In this document: piece by piece, positions 22,503 to 30,417 of the stretch
Numbering within the stretch: the first letter of the stretch is position 1
How the letters are laid out: every line of letters starts with the position of its first letter
Source of the DNA: CAYQTE01 sp964420285
GTDB taxonomy: Bacteria; Planctomycetota; Phycisphaerae; Tepidisphaerales; Tepidisphaeraceae
Direction: 5' to 3'
Length of the DNA stretch: 35,620 bases
NCBI GenBank assembly: GCA_964420285.1
Contig: CAYQTE010000051.1
Location: 1-35,620, forward strand
Translations under genes and position numbers: made by a program
Notes under the pieces: generated by a model
Database searches by the model: none
Told to the model about the DNA's origin: nothing
What the model saw: the letters and a program-made list of their open reading frames with translations, nothing else

Positions 22503-24233
22503 ATGCCTGAATTACCGCAAAACATCGCCCTGGTCTACGACGATGACGCCTACGTCGAATTGCTCGAACGACCCACCAACCGGCCGCCCGACGCCGCTCA
22601 GGGGCTCATGGGTCGTCAGGTCGCCGGACGGGAATTTCTCGACGCCTATTTCACCCACGGCCGCTGGCACGAAATGGTCGCCCTGGTCTTCGGCGAATCC
22701 AGCCGCCAGACGCTGATTCAGTATTTCCGCACGCATCCGGCCATCATCGCCGACAGCTCGCGGAAGCTGCGGATCATCGCCCGGCATTTGTTTCACAGCC
22801 GGTTCTTTCCCAATTCCGCCGCGCCCATCGTGCATTTCCCCTGCCCGCCCGACAGCCGCTACGCCTGGGCCCGTGCGTTTGGCGGCCGGGCCAATTTTGC
22901 CCTCACCGGCCTGACGCACACGATCTCGACCACGACCGTCATGAAGGGAATCTGCGATCTGGTCGCCGCGCCCTATGAACCGTTCGACATGCTCATCTGC
23001 ATCTCGACCGCCGCCGTCAAGGTCGTCCGCACCGTCGCCGATAATTACGCCGCCTATCTGAACGATCGTCACGGCGGCAATGCCCGCCTGCGCGTGCGCC
23101 TGGCACACGTGCCTTTGGGCGTCAACAGCGAACGCTTCCGGCCGGCCACCGACGAACAGCGCCGCCGCGAACGACAAAGGCTCGGCATCGCCGACGATGC
23201 GATCGTCGTCCTGTTCGTCGGCCGGCTCACGTTTTCCGGCAAGGTGCATCCGTTTCCGATCTACGATGCCCTGGCCGCGGCCTCGCGTCGCACGGGCAAA
23301 CCGATCCATCTGGTTATGAGCGGCTGGTCGCCGTCCGATGCGGTGATCCAGATCATGCGCGACGGCGCGGCCGTCTTCGCTCCCGGCGTCAGGCTCACCA
23401 TCGTCGATGGCACAAAACCCGAAAATCGGTTTGCGGTCTGGAACTGCGCCGACATCTTCACCAGCCCGACCGACAATATTCAGGAGACGCTCAGCCAGGT
23501 GATCCTCGAGGCGATGGCCTGCGGGTTGCCGGTGGTGGCGACGGATTGGGACGGCTGCCGCGACCAGGTCGTCCCCGGCGAGACGGGGTTCCTTGTCCCG
23601 ACCCACATGGTGCGCGGCGCCACCCCTGACTTGGCCAGCCGGCACCTGATCGAGGAGATGCCGTACGGGACATTTCTGGGGAACTGCAACCAGACGGTGG
23701 CCGTCGATTCCGCCGCCGCCGCCGATGCGTTCGTGCGCCTGATCGAAGACGGCGATTTGCGTCGTCGCATGGGCGAAGCCGGCCGGAAGCGCGCCGTCGA
23801 GATGTTCAACTGGCCGAGAATCGTCCGCGCCTATGAAGATCTCTGGTCCGAGCAGGACCAGGAGCGGCGCAATTTCCTGGCCGCGTCGCCAGAGTCGGCC
23901 GCCAGAGCGGTTCTCCAACCCGCGATCTTCCCTCCGATCGACGATGCTTTCGCCAGATATCCAATGGCCTTTGTGGAGGATGCGACGATGATCCGTACCG
24001 AGCCCGATGCGCTGGCCCGTCTGCCGGTTGTGCTGGCGACGCCCCTCTCCAATTACCTCCCCGACAACCGCTGCACCGACGCATCAATCCTGTCGGCCGC
24101 ATTGCGCCAAGCCGAAAAAGGCATCCGCGTCTCCGACCTCGACGGCCATTTCAACGCCGCCGGAATCTCCGCCGCCGCCGCCCGCGCCAGCGTGGCGTGG
24201 ATGCTGAAGTACCGGCTGCTGCGCGTGACGTAA
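22503..24233 (+). CDS. GT4-family glycosyltransferase
   Basis: 576 aa GT-B enzyme. The C-terminal Rossmann half is clear: VVLFVGRLTFSGKVHPFPIYDAL (about 235-256), HLVMSGW, and the retaining E-x7-E motif ETLSQVILEAMACGLPVVATDWDG with Glu328 and Glu336, then GETGFLVPT. The N-terminal half includes HFPCPPDSRYAWAR. An extra C-terminal region of about 110 residues (from 465) has no recognisable domain and ends in a winged-helix-like AAAARASVAWMLKYRLL. Donor and acceptor are unknown; cell-surface glycan synthesis is likely. No Shine-Dalgarno at the ATG. It may be controlled through the PilZ protein just upstream (inference). Confidence 0.88.
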   Translation: MPELPQNIALVYDDDAYVELLERPTNRPPDAAQGLMGRQVAGREFLDAYFTHGRWHEMVALVFGESSRQTLIQYFRTHPAIIADSSRKLRIIARHLFHSRFFPNSAAPIVHFPCPPDSRYAWARAFGGRANFALTGLTHTISTTTVMKGICDLVAAPYEPFDMLICISTAAVKVVRTVADNYAAYLNDRHGGNARLRVRLAHVPLGVNSERFRPATDEQRRRERQRLGIADDAIVVLFVGRLTFSGKVHPFPIYDALAAASRRTGKPIHLVMSGWSPSDAVIQIMRDGAAVFAPGVRLTIVDGTKPENRFAVWNCADIFTSPTDNIQETLSQVILEAMACGLPVVATDWDGCRDQVVPGETGFLVPTHMVRGATPDLASRHLIEEMPYGTFLGNCNQTVAVDSAAAADAFVRLIEDGDLRRRMGEAGRKRAVEMFNWPRIVRAYEDLWSEQDQERRNFLAASPESAARAVLQPAIFPPIDDAFARYPMAFVEDATMIRTEPDALARLPVVLATPLSNYLPDNRCTDASILSAALRQAEKGIRVSDLDGHFNAAGISAAAARASVAWMLKYRLLRVT

Positions 24234-24517
24234 TCGGCGGATTCAGCTTGCACGATACGAGCCGTTCCGTAATATGCTGGGCAGGCTTCGCTAGCGATTC
24301 GCATTCACCCAGTCCCGGCGGAGTCTGTAGGGAAAGGACATGCAACGCGGTCGCCCCACGCGTCCGACACTCGCCGCGCAAAGCGCCCGGCGGCCGAGGA
24401 ATTTGCGGGCTGCTAACAATGAATGCCTACAAATCGCTCCAATGCCAGCCGCGTGGCCGTCTAATTCGCCCGTGAACGTGATGTCGCTTCAGTTACGCCA
24501 ACACTTAGAGGAATCGC
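24234..24517 (+). other. Gap before the membrane protein gene, with candidate promoter and tiny frame
   Basis: TTGCAC (24248-24253), 16 nt, TAATAT (24270-24275) is a fair promoter. A 71-codon frame from the ATG at 24340 to 24555 has AAAGGA only 1 nt upstream and overlaps the next gene's start in another frame. Its composition is unconvincing as protein. Nothing else was recognised. Confidence 0.35.
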
Positions 24518-25576
24518 GTGAGCCGAAACAAAAAACCAAGGATCCTGGATTATAGGAGACCAGACGAGGCTCCCGCGGCGCAGCAGCGTTTCCTGATGGA
24601 TTTGAGCGATCCCGCACACGACTTCTATGCGCCGCTGATCGTGCTGGTTTTGGGTCTCGTAGCGGGCGCCCTGTGGATAGTAATTGAGCACGATTGGCAG
24701 TTCCGCAGGCTGGTGATCAATTCTTTAGGAATCGTGGGGTTTGAATGCATAAAGGTCGGTGTGCTAATCGCACTGGTGCTCGTGCGCGCGAGAACGTGGG
24801 AATTCAGTTTTGGCACCCTGCGAGCGACAATCCTCAAGATCACAGCCGCCGTCATCTTCATCGACGCTGGGCGGGCCTGGCTTCACGTTGGAATGACGGC
24901 CACTGGAATGATCTCGGCCTCGGGGAAAGGGCCGGCTGGCGCGTTCTGGCTCGACGTCATGGCGATGTTGTTTATCGCCATTCTCCTGGCTCGCTTCGTC
25001 TTTGGCATGGATGATGAAAATGGAGGGGCGCTCGTTGCGGTGACCGGCATGTTGAACTGGGTGTTGGACCTCCTACTGAAATTATTGTTGATCGCGGGTG
25101 TGTATGTGGCGGCTGCTGCGCACCATCTGAGGCCAGCGCAGACACCAGCGAATTCCCAGTCATCACAACAGGCTGCGCCCGCCACGCGGATTTCTGTGAG
25201 TCAGGGCGACACGGAAATCAGGCGCCGCATCAAGTCAGATGGTCCATTGGTCCTTTCGGGCAGGGAATGGCAACAAAACTGCGATTTGACAAGGAGCAGC
25301 GACGCGATGATTGCCAAGTTGATTAGCCAGCTCTATGCGGCATGTGCCACCGCTGTGTATGTCGACAACGGGCGTGATCTTGTCCATCAAGAGGGCGAGC
25401 CACGGGAGTCAGACATTTTCGTCAACCTTCCCACTGGGGATCCGGCTCGAAGCGACTGTATTAAGCTCTGCCGCGAATATCGCCCGGGCTACGGGCCCCC
25501 GGTGGTGGTAATCGGAGACCCGGCCCACGACAACTTTTTGGATTTGCAGCTTCGGCCAGCGAGCTCAACACCCTAA
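24518..25576 (+). CDS. Unrecognised five-helix membrane protein with soluble C-terminal domain
   Basis: 352 aa; family not recognised. About five membrane helices lie between residues 36 and 205 (first FYAPLIVLVLGLVAGALWIVI, last LDLLLKLLLIAGVYVAAAA). A Ser/Gln/Ala linker (210-228) and a soluble domain of about 125 residues follow (TEIRRRIKSDGPLVLSG, SDAMIAKLISQLYAACATAVYVD, PPVVVIGDPAHDN). The topology suggests a sensor or effector. The GTG start at 24518 has AGAGGA 5 nt upstream, one of the better Shine-Dalgarno sites here. Codon use looks less GC-biased than in its neighbours (by eye), which hints at a different origin. Confidence 0.75.
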   Translation: MSRNKKPRILDYRRPDEAPAAQQRFLMDLSDPAHDFYAPLIVLVLGLVAGALWIVIEHDWQFRRLVINSLGIVGFECIKVGVLIALVLVRARTWEFSFGTLRATILKITAAVIFIDAGRAWLHVGMTATGMISASGKGPAGAFWLDVMAMLFIAILLARFVFGMDDENGGALVAVTGMLNWVLDLLLKLLLIAGVYVAAAAHHLRPAQTPANSQSSQQAAPATRISVSQGDTEIRRRIKSDGPLVLSGREWQQNCDLTRSSDAMIAKLISQLYAACATAVYVDNGRDLVHQEGEPRESDIFVNLPTGDPARSDCIKLCREYRPGYGPPVVVIGDPAHDNFLDLQLRPASSTP

Positions 25577-26011
25577 ATAGCTCTCCGTGGAATGGAACGG
25601 GGACGCAGCTAGTTTGTGTATACGATAGTAGTTATTGCATGTCAATTATCGAAGAATGGGAGTGAGCTGGAGCCGGCGGGTTGGGCGGTTCATTGTCGCC
25701 CATTCCGGCCGGGGAGGTCGGGGTTGGGCGATCGGGGCGCCCAGACCTGCCGAATTGGCAGGACAAAGTCGGTACAAAATCCCACTCCCACGCGCCAAGT
25801 TCAGACTTTTACCGCACATCTTCGGACTTTCTGGGCACTTTTTGAGCATGTTTTCGGCATCATTTTCGGCCAAAACCCCGATATTCGGCTGAAAACCGGG
25901 GGTGCCGCCGGGGTGGGTTGCGGGCCTTTTCTGATCGTAACCGTAGTCCTGTGAGCAGGTTAAAAGAAAGAACGATCGCGCGGCCGGCGGAATGGCTTGG
26001 ACCGATTCGAG
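25577..26011. other. Non-coding stretch upstream of ssrA
   Basis: About 435 bp without a supportable gene. Its main content is copy B of the dispersed repeat (25737-25941). A long minus-strand frame spans this stretch and the tmRNA gene but is an artefact of both. Confidence 0.6.
25737..25941 (+). repeat. Dispersed repeat, copy B
   Basis: Aligns with 46-226 in the same orientation at about 70-75 percent identity over the alignable blocks, beginning GCGCCCAGA and including TTTTGAG, TTTTCGG, GGCTGAAA and CGGGGGTG. It carries about 20 more bases than copy A between the first two anchors. It lies 70 bp upstream of the ssrA promoter. No terminal inverted repeats or target duplications are visible. 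Confidence 0.6.
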
Positions 26012-26040
26012 TTGCCGAAACTCACGGCATAGCTTATGAT
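26012..26040 (+). promoter_or_regulatory. ssrA promoter
   Basis: TTGCCG (26012-26017), 17-nt spacer, TATGAT (26035-26040). Transcription would begin around 26047, about 12 nt before the mature tmRNA 5' end, leaving a short leader for RNase P. Confidence 0.75.
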
Positions 26041-26059
26041 TGAATACGTTATCCCCATC

Positions 26060-26436
26060 GGGGGCGACTGGTTTCGACCGGATTGCTTCGGTGGTGGTGG
26101 CATGCCGAGGACGCTCGTTGGCCTCGTTAAACATCGAGCACAATTTACCTGCCAACAACGATGTTGCAGGCCGGATCGGCTTCCAAGCCGCGCCGGTAAT
26201 CATGGCTGCCTGATTTAGGCAACCTCGGCACCGCGTGAGTGCTTGTGGCACGCGGGCCGCAAAAAGCAAGCTGGCCGTCGCGGCATAGTGCGGTCGCGGC
26301 GGCGAGAAAAAGCACCTGGCTGGTTGGCAAGAGTGCCGTTCCCCGTGCCCACCGGCGAGATCAAACGATCGGCTAAGCATGTAGAGGCCCCCATTCGGGT
26401 AGTCTCGGGACGGGGGTTCAATTCCCCCCGCCTCCA
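26060..26436 (+). ncRNA. ssrA: Transfer-messenger RNA (tmRNA, SsrA)
   Basis: 377 nt. The 5' end GGGGGCGACTGGTTTCGACC is diagnostic, and pairs with CGCCTCC at 26429-26435 to form a 7-bp acceptor stem whose third pair is G-U, the alanine identity element. The T arm is GGGGG-TTCAATT-CCCCC (26412-26428). The CCA end is not encoded. The likely resume codon is GCC at 26151 (nt 92), giving the tag ANNDVAGRIG-FQAAPVIMAA and stop TGA at 26211-26213, which sits in a TGCCT/AGGCA helix (helix 5). The tag is long and ends MAA rather than the common LAA. It works with SmpB (4456-4926) in ribosome rescue. Confidence 0.96.
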
Positions 26437-26455
26437 TTTTGGCCGAGGGCCAAAA
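26437..26455 (+). terminator. Perfect 8-bp hairpin immediately after tmRNA
   Basis: TTTTGGCC-GAG-GGCCAAAA directly follows the tmRNA discriminator base. It lacks a downstream T run on the plus strand, so it could be a 3' processing signal or a weak terminator. Confidence 0.5.
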
Positions 26456-26473
26456 TAGAGCAGGAGAGCGGTA

Positions 26474-26550
26474 GAGCAGGTGAACAGGAGAGCAGAAGAA
26501 ATTTAAGCATGAGGGGGCGCTCTCTCCTGCGTTCACCTGTTCGCCTGCTC
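26474..26550. repeat. Inverted repeat upstream of the four-helix-bundle gene
   Basis: GAGCAGGTGAACAGG (26474-26488) is complementary to 26536-26550 at 14 of 15 positions. Further GCAGGAGAG-type units nearby (from about 26459, and 26518-26530) extend the pairing imperfectly. Units recur every 8-9 nt, as in the other inverted repeats of this window. Confidence 0.55.
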
Positions 26551-26568
26551 ATCCGATGGGACCAGCCA

Positions 26569-26940
26569 ATGGCCTTCATGTTCGAAAATCTGGCGGTCTA
26601 TCAAAAGGCTCTGGATCTCAGCGAACAGATCGCAACGCTCACCGAGTCATTTCCTCGCGGCTACTACTTCTTGACAGATCAACTGAATCGCGCCGCTCTG
26701 TCCATCGCGACGAATCTGGCTGAGGGCAATGGCCGATTTACAAAGGCCGATCGGAAGAATTTCTTCGTGATTGCCCGCGCATCGGCTCAGGAGTGTGTAC
26801 CCCTTATCGAACTCGCATTTCGCAAGAATTTTGTGACCGAATCGGCCCGACTCGATTTGCGTGAGCGGATAGAAGTGATTGCCAAGATGATCAGCGGCTT
26901 GATTTCCGGCTTGGACAAACGAGACGCCGCCCCGCTCTAG
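26569..26940 (+). CDS. Four-helix-bundle protein of the 23S rRNA intervening-sequence family
   Basis: 124 aa. FENLAVYQKALDLSEQI, FPRGYYFLTDQLNRAALSIATNLAEGNGR and the final helix RIEVIAKMISGLISGL are the hallmarks of this family (TIGR02436 type). The proteins are small helical bundles first seen in insertions of 23S rRNA genes and often found free in genomes; their function is not established. The ATG at 26569 is used because the conserved N-terminus follows; an upstream frame from 26509 runs through the inverted repeat. It is convergent with the kinase gene ending at 26989. Confidence 0.85.
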   Translation: MAFMFENLAVYQKALDLSEQIATLTESFPRGYYFLTDQLNRAALSIATNLAEGNGRFTKADRKNFFVIARASAQECVPLIELAFRKNFVTESARLDLRERIEVIAKMISGLISGLDKRDAAPL

Positions 26941-26988
26941 CATCGACGCCGACCCTTTCGCGATTCCGGCTTCCGCTTGTCCCGCGAA

Positions 26989-29277
26989 TCACGGCCGCTG
27001 GCCCATTTGTATCAGGGCGCTTGCGGCGCGGGGGTCGCCGGCGGCTTCGGCTTTGCGGGCCCACATGATCGCCTTGTTGGGATCGTACATGCCGTATTGC
27101 GGCATGGCATAGATCTGCACCAGATACATCATCGCATCGGTGTTGCCGCGATTGGCGGCGTCGGTGAAGAGTGCGACGGCCTGACCCGCCCTGGGATCGT
27201 TGGGCGAGGTGGCCTGCTGCATGTATCCGAGGGCTTGAAGCACTTCCACCGAGGTGGGCACCGTAGGTTGCTGCGGCTGAGCGGGCTGGGCGGGCGTGGC
27301 CGGCGTCGCGACGCGAGGGACGTTGCCTCCTGCAATCGGCGTATTGGTCAGGGGATTTGCCGGTGTATTCCTGGCAGGAGAATTGGGGGCGGCGGTGCTG
27401 GTTTGCGTATCGTTGGCGGCGGTGTTCGTGGGGCTTGAACTGCTGGAGCAGACTCGGATCAGCAGCATCAGGAGAATCAGGGAAACGGCGGCGCCGATGG
27501 CGATCGAGGGGCCCTTGTGTTGCTTGATCCACCGGCCGGCCGGGCCGATTCTATCGAGCCAATGTGCCGGCGGGTGTTCATGGAGAAACGTATGCACCGC
27601 GGATGAAGTTGCCTTGGCGGCCTGGGCGGCGGCCTGCATGACCTGATCGGCGGCGCGAGATGGCGGATGCGCTGCCGGCTGGCCCGATGGATTCATCTGG
27701 CCTTGGTTCCATTGCCCGGGCTGGTCCAATTGAAGCGTTGGATTTCCCGGAGCGGCTGGGTTCGTCGGACCTTGATGGGTCGCCGGCATCTGCGGCGGCA
27801 TCGCCCGCGCCGTCGGTTGGCCGAAAGGTCGGCCGGGCTGCTGCGGCACGCCGGCGATCGCCGGCGCCACGGGCGGAAGCGACGCGGCCGGTGCTGGCGG
27901 CGCGTAACCAACCCGTTGTCCGGCCATCATCGGCGGTGGCTGGACGGCCGACATCTGCAACGTCCGGTTGATCATTTCCAGCGATGGCCGAGCCACCGGA
28001 CTGACCTGTAAACATTGAGCGATGATCGAGTTCCAGCTTGGCGGGCAGTCTTTTCGGATCAGATTCGGCGCCATGAACGCCCCCATGGGACGCCGGCCGG
28101 TGACCATCTCGTACCACATGACGCCCAGCGAATAGATATCGCTGGCGGGTCCGATCTGCTGGCCCTCCGATTGCTCCGGGGACATATAGCTTTCGGTGCC
28201 CGCGACCATGCCGGTGTGAGTAAGTTGAGTGGTGAGTGCGGTCTGCCCGGAGGCGGCCGAGCGGGCGATGCCGAAATCGACGAGCTTCACCAGGCCGTCC
28301 TGTGCGATCAGCACATTGGACGGCTTGAGATCGCGATGGACAATCTGCTTGGCGTGCAGATATTCCAGTCCCGCGACCACCTGCTGAATCGTGGTCTTGA
28401 TGTCTTCGATCGGGACATCCTTGCCTTCGCCCCGCAACTTGGCCGCCACCTGCGACAGCGACTGGCCGTCGATCCAGTCCATCGCCAGCCACAGGAGCCT
28501 GTCGTCATGCCCGTGATTTTGCAGGCGAACGACGTTGGGATGTTTCAGCGTCTTGAGCGTGTCGATCTCGGCCACAAACCGCTGCTTCCAGGTCGGATCC
28601 TGATCGGAGTCGACCTTCAGCAATTTTACGGCGGCGGGAAGATCCAGTTGGGCGTGCAGGCCGCGAAGAACGATCCCCATGCCCCCTTGCGCGACGAAAG
28701 CTCGAATGCGATAAGGTCCGACTTCCCGCGGCAGCCAACCCTGGAAATCACCCGACGGGCGAAACTGCGTTGCCGAGTTGTCCGCCGGCGACTGGTCGGC
28801 GTGGGACTGGAAATAGTGAATCTCCAGATTGCATTTGGGGCAGTGGCCGGAATCGTGAGACAAATCGGCGATCGTCTCATGGCAGCGCGGGCAACGAACG
28901 TCCCAGGGATTATCTGAAACGACCACCGTCGGGCGCGTGGACCGCTTGATGCAGCGAATGGTCGCCTTACCGATCTTGAATGTCGCGCCGGGTTTCAGCT
29001 CCAGCGAATGTGTTTGCGTGCCATCGGCCAGCAGGAGCCGCAGGTGCTGCTCGGTGCATTCCATGACCATCGTGCCGTCGGGTTGCCGGCAGACCATCGC
29101 GTGGATGCGCTCGACCTCCGGCTCGTTGATGCAGATGGTGTTGGAAGGGTTTCGGCCAATGGACAAGCCGTGCTGAAGGAAGACCTCAAGCTCCGGCGCG
29201 CCCTCGCTTCTCACGGAAAGGGTGAGATCGGATAACGCCGAAGTCGTGGTGGCGGTGGCTCCTTTTTGCTCGGGCAT
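26989..29277 (-). CDS. FHA / zinc-ribbon / Ser-Thr protein kinase / Sel1 membrane receptor
   Basis: 762 aa from the ATG at 29277. Residues about 15-105 are an FHA domain (SIGRNPSN and ERIHA). A zinc ribbon follows with Cys129, Cys132, Cys146 and Cys149. The kinase domain (about 187-440) is intact: AQGGMGIV loop, Lys218, HRDLKPSN with Asp316, DFG with Asp334, and YMSPEQ. Then come a Pro/Gln/Ala-rich linker, one membrane helix (GPSIAIGAAVSLILLMLLIRV), and a C-terminal Sel1/TPR-like part (AVALFTDAANRGNTDAM, KAIMWARKAEAAGDPRAA) on the far side of the membrane. It lies 63 nt downstream of the ABC permease and is probably functionally linked to the FHA-ABC transporter. Confidence 0.92.
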   Translation of the reverse strand: MPEQKGATATTTSALSDLTLSVRSEGAPELEVFLQHGLSIGRNPSNTICINEPEVERIHAMVCRQPDGTMVMECTEQHLRLLLADGTQTHSLELKPGATFKIGKATIRCIKRSTRPTVVVSDNPWDVRCPRCHETIADLSHDSGHCPKCNLEIHYFQSHADQSPADNSATQFRPSGDFQGWLPREVGPYRIRAFVAQGGMGIVLRGLHAQLDLPAAVKLLKVDSDQDPTWKQRFVAEIDTLKTLKHPNVVRLQNHGHDDRLLWLAMDWIDGQSLSQVAAKLRGEGKDVPIEDIKTTIQQVVAGLEYLHAKQIVHRDLKPSNVLIAQDGLVKLVDFGIARSAASGQTALTTQLTHTGMVAGTESYMSPEQSEGQQIGPASDIYSLGVMWYEMVTGRRPMGAFMAPNLIRKDCPPSWNSIIAQCLQVSPVARPSLEMINRTLQMSAVQPPPMMAGQRVGYAPPAPAASLPPVAPAIAGVPQQPGRPFGQPTARAMPPQMPATHQGPTNPAAPGNPTLQLDQPGQWNQGQMNPSGQPAAHPPSRAADQVMQAAAQAAKATSSAVHTFLHEHPPAHWLDRIGPAGRWIKQHKGPSIAIGAAVSLILLMLLIRVCSSSSSPTNTAANDTQTSTAAPNSPARNTPANPLTNTPIAGGNVPRVATPATPAQPAQPQQPTVPTSVEVLQALGYMQQATSPNDPRAGQAVALFTDAANRGNTDAMMYLVQIYAMPQYGMYDPNKAIMWARKAEAAGDPRAASALIQMGQRP

Positions 29278-29283
29278 GGCGCA

Positions 29284-29289
29284 AGTATA
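29284..29289 (-). promoter_or_regulatory. -10 box (TATACT) of the FHA kinase gene, leaderless
   Basis: On the minus strand TATACT, then TGCGCC, then ATG at 29277. It could give the kinase gene its own start independent of the ABC genes upstream. The -35 is weak. Confidence 0.5.
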
Positions 29290-29340
29290 CACACGAACTT
29301 AACGGGAGAAAACAAATGCTCGCGCCAATTACCAGCTTTC

Positions 29341-30348
29341 CTATGAGGATCGAATGTCGTTCCAGCCCTTCTCGAGGTACATGAAGGTGTAGTAAAGCGC
29401 CGCACCGTAGCCGGCCAGCAGAACCATCAGGTAGAGGAACTCAAAGAAGACAACGCCGGCGCTCATCTCGGAATCGCCCAGCATGTCGATGGCGGCGGTG
29501 GCGGGGCGGGTCAGCATCACCGATGAAAGAATGAAATTCAGCCCGACGGCGACCCCGGATGACTTGTTAATCGAGGGATCGACCGGCTCTATCGGCGGTA
29601 TGCCGCCGGCGGCGTTGACTCGCGCCATCGCCTGCGGACTCATGCGAATCGCGTCTCGTGATTCCCAAATCATTTCCTGCATGTTGTATTGCTGCATGTC
29701 GAGCTTCGTCGCCCCGGACATCGGCTTGCCGGTGACGAAAGAGTACATCGGCAGATAAGCCGATGGATCGCTCCAGGCCTTCTTTCCCTCGGAGGTCAGC
29801 GCGCGGGAAAGCACGACCTGCGGCAACAAGACCAGCGGGAGCAACCCCACGGCCGCCCGCTCTGATTTTGACAGCGTGGAAACCAGCAGCCCGAGCATGG
29901 CCGCCCCGATTCCGGTGAGGATGAGGAACAACCACCCCGCGATAACGCTCATGCTCTCCAGCGATTGGCGCGCCAGGGCGTTCTGCATGAAGATGGCACC
30001 CAGGATCTTGATTAAGACCCACAAGATCGTCGCTTGCACGGTAATTACGCAGCCGGCGAACAACATCTTTCCCAGCAGATAGGCCAGCGGATGCATTCCG
30101 GCCAGCCGATCGCGAATATACAGCTTGCGCTCACGAACGACTTCGCGCACAGTCAGCGTCATCCCCAGCCAGATTGCGCAAACCACCATGAAGAAGATGA
30201 TGCCGATGGATTTGGGCTGATTGGTGCCCGCCAGCGACGTGAGAATCGCCAGAATGGGCGGCTGGACCAGCGCCATGAAGATCGCCATCTTGTCGCGGCG
30301 CAAACCCAGCATCGCGCGGTTGAAGACCACTTTGATCTGCTCGATCAT
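29341..30348 (-). CDS. ABC-2 type transporter permease
   Basis: 335 aa from the ATG at 30348, which has AGGGAG just upstream; a GTG at 30384 is the alternative. The architecture is that of ABC-2/ABCG-type membrane subunits: a short cytoplasmic N-terminus (FNRAMLGLRRDKMAIF), then about six membrane helices, with LTVREVVRERKLYIRDRLAGMHPLAYLLGKM as the conserved coupling region. A loop of about 100 residues lies between helices 5 and 6. It starts 70 nt after the FHA-ABC ATPase gene on the same strand and forms a half-transporter with it. The substrate is unknown. Confidence 0.9.
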   Translation of the reverse strand: MIEQIKVVFNRAMLGLRRDKMAIFMALVQPPILAILTSLAGTNQPKSIGIIFFMVVCAIWLGMTLTVREVVRERKLYIRDRLAGMHPLAYLLGKMLFAGCVITVQATILWVLIKILGAIFMQNALARQSLESMSVIAGWLFLILTGIGAAMLGLLVSTLSKSERAAVGLLPLVLLPQVVLSRALTSEGKKAWSDPSAYLPMYSFVTGKPMSGATKLDMQQYNMQEMIWESRDAIRMSPQAMARVNAAGGIPPIEPVDPSINKSSGVAVGLNFILSSVMLTRPATAAIDMLGDSEMSAGVVFFEFLYLMVLLAGYGAALYYTFMYLEKGWNDIRSS

Positions 30349-30417
30349 CCGCTCCCTGCCGGGCGGTTCCTTGGACAGAAGCACCTGGGCGCGCGGGCGT
30401 TTGCGGGTGGCGGTTTC

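Noticed and set aside
22438..22716. Leaderless upstream frame starting at 22438, 6 nt after TATGCT
   Set aside because: It overlaps the GT4 gene in another frame and encodes a Cys/Arg/Pro-rich peptide without family features; the TATGCT is better read as a promoter for the GT4 gene.
24410..24500. Possible integron attC site (TGCTAACAATGAATGCC)
   Set aside because: The RYYYAAC-like start is present, but no matching GTTRRRY end or paired arms were found.
25646..26536. 296-codon minus-strand open frame
   Set aside because: It runs through copy B of the repeat and the whole antisense of the tmRNA gene; the peptide has no family-like features.
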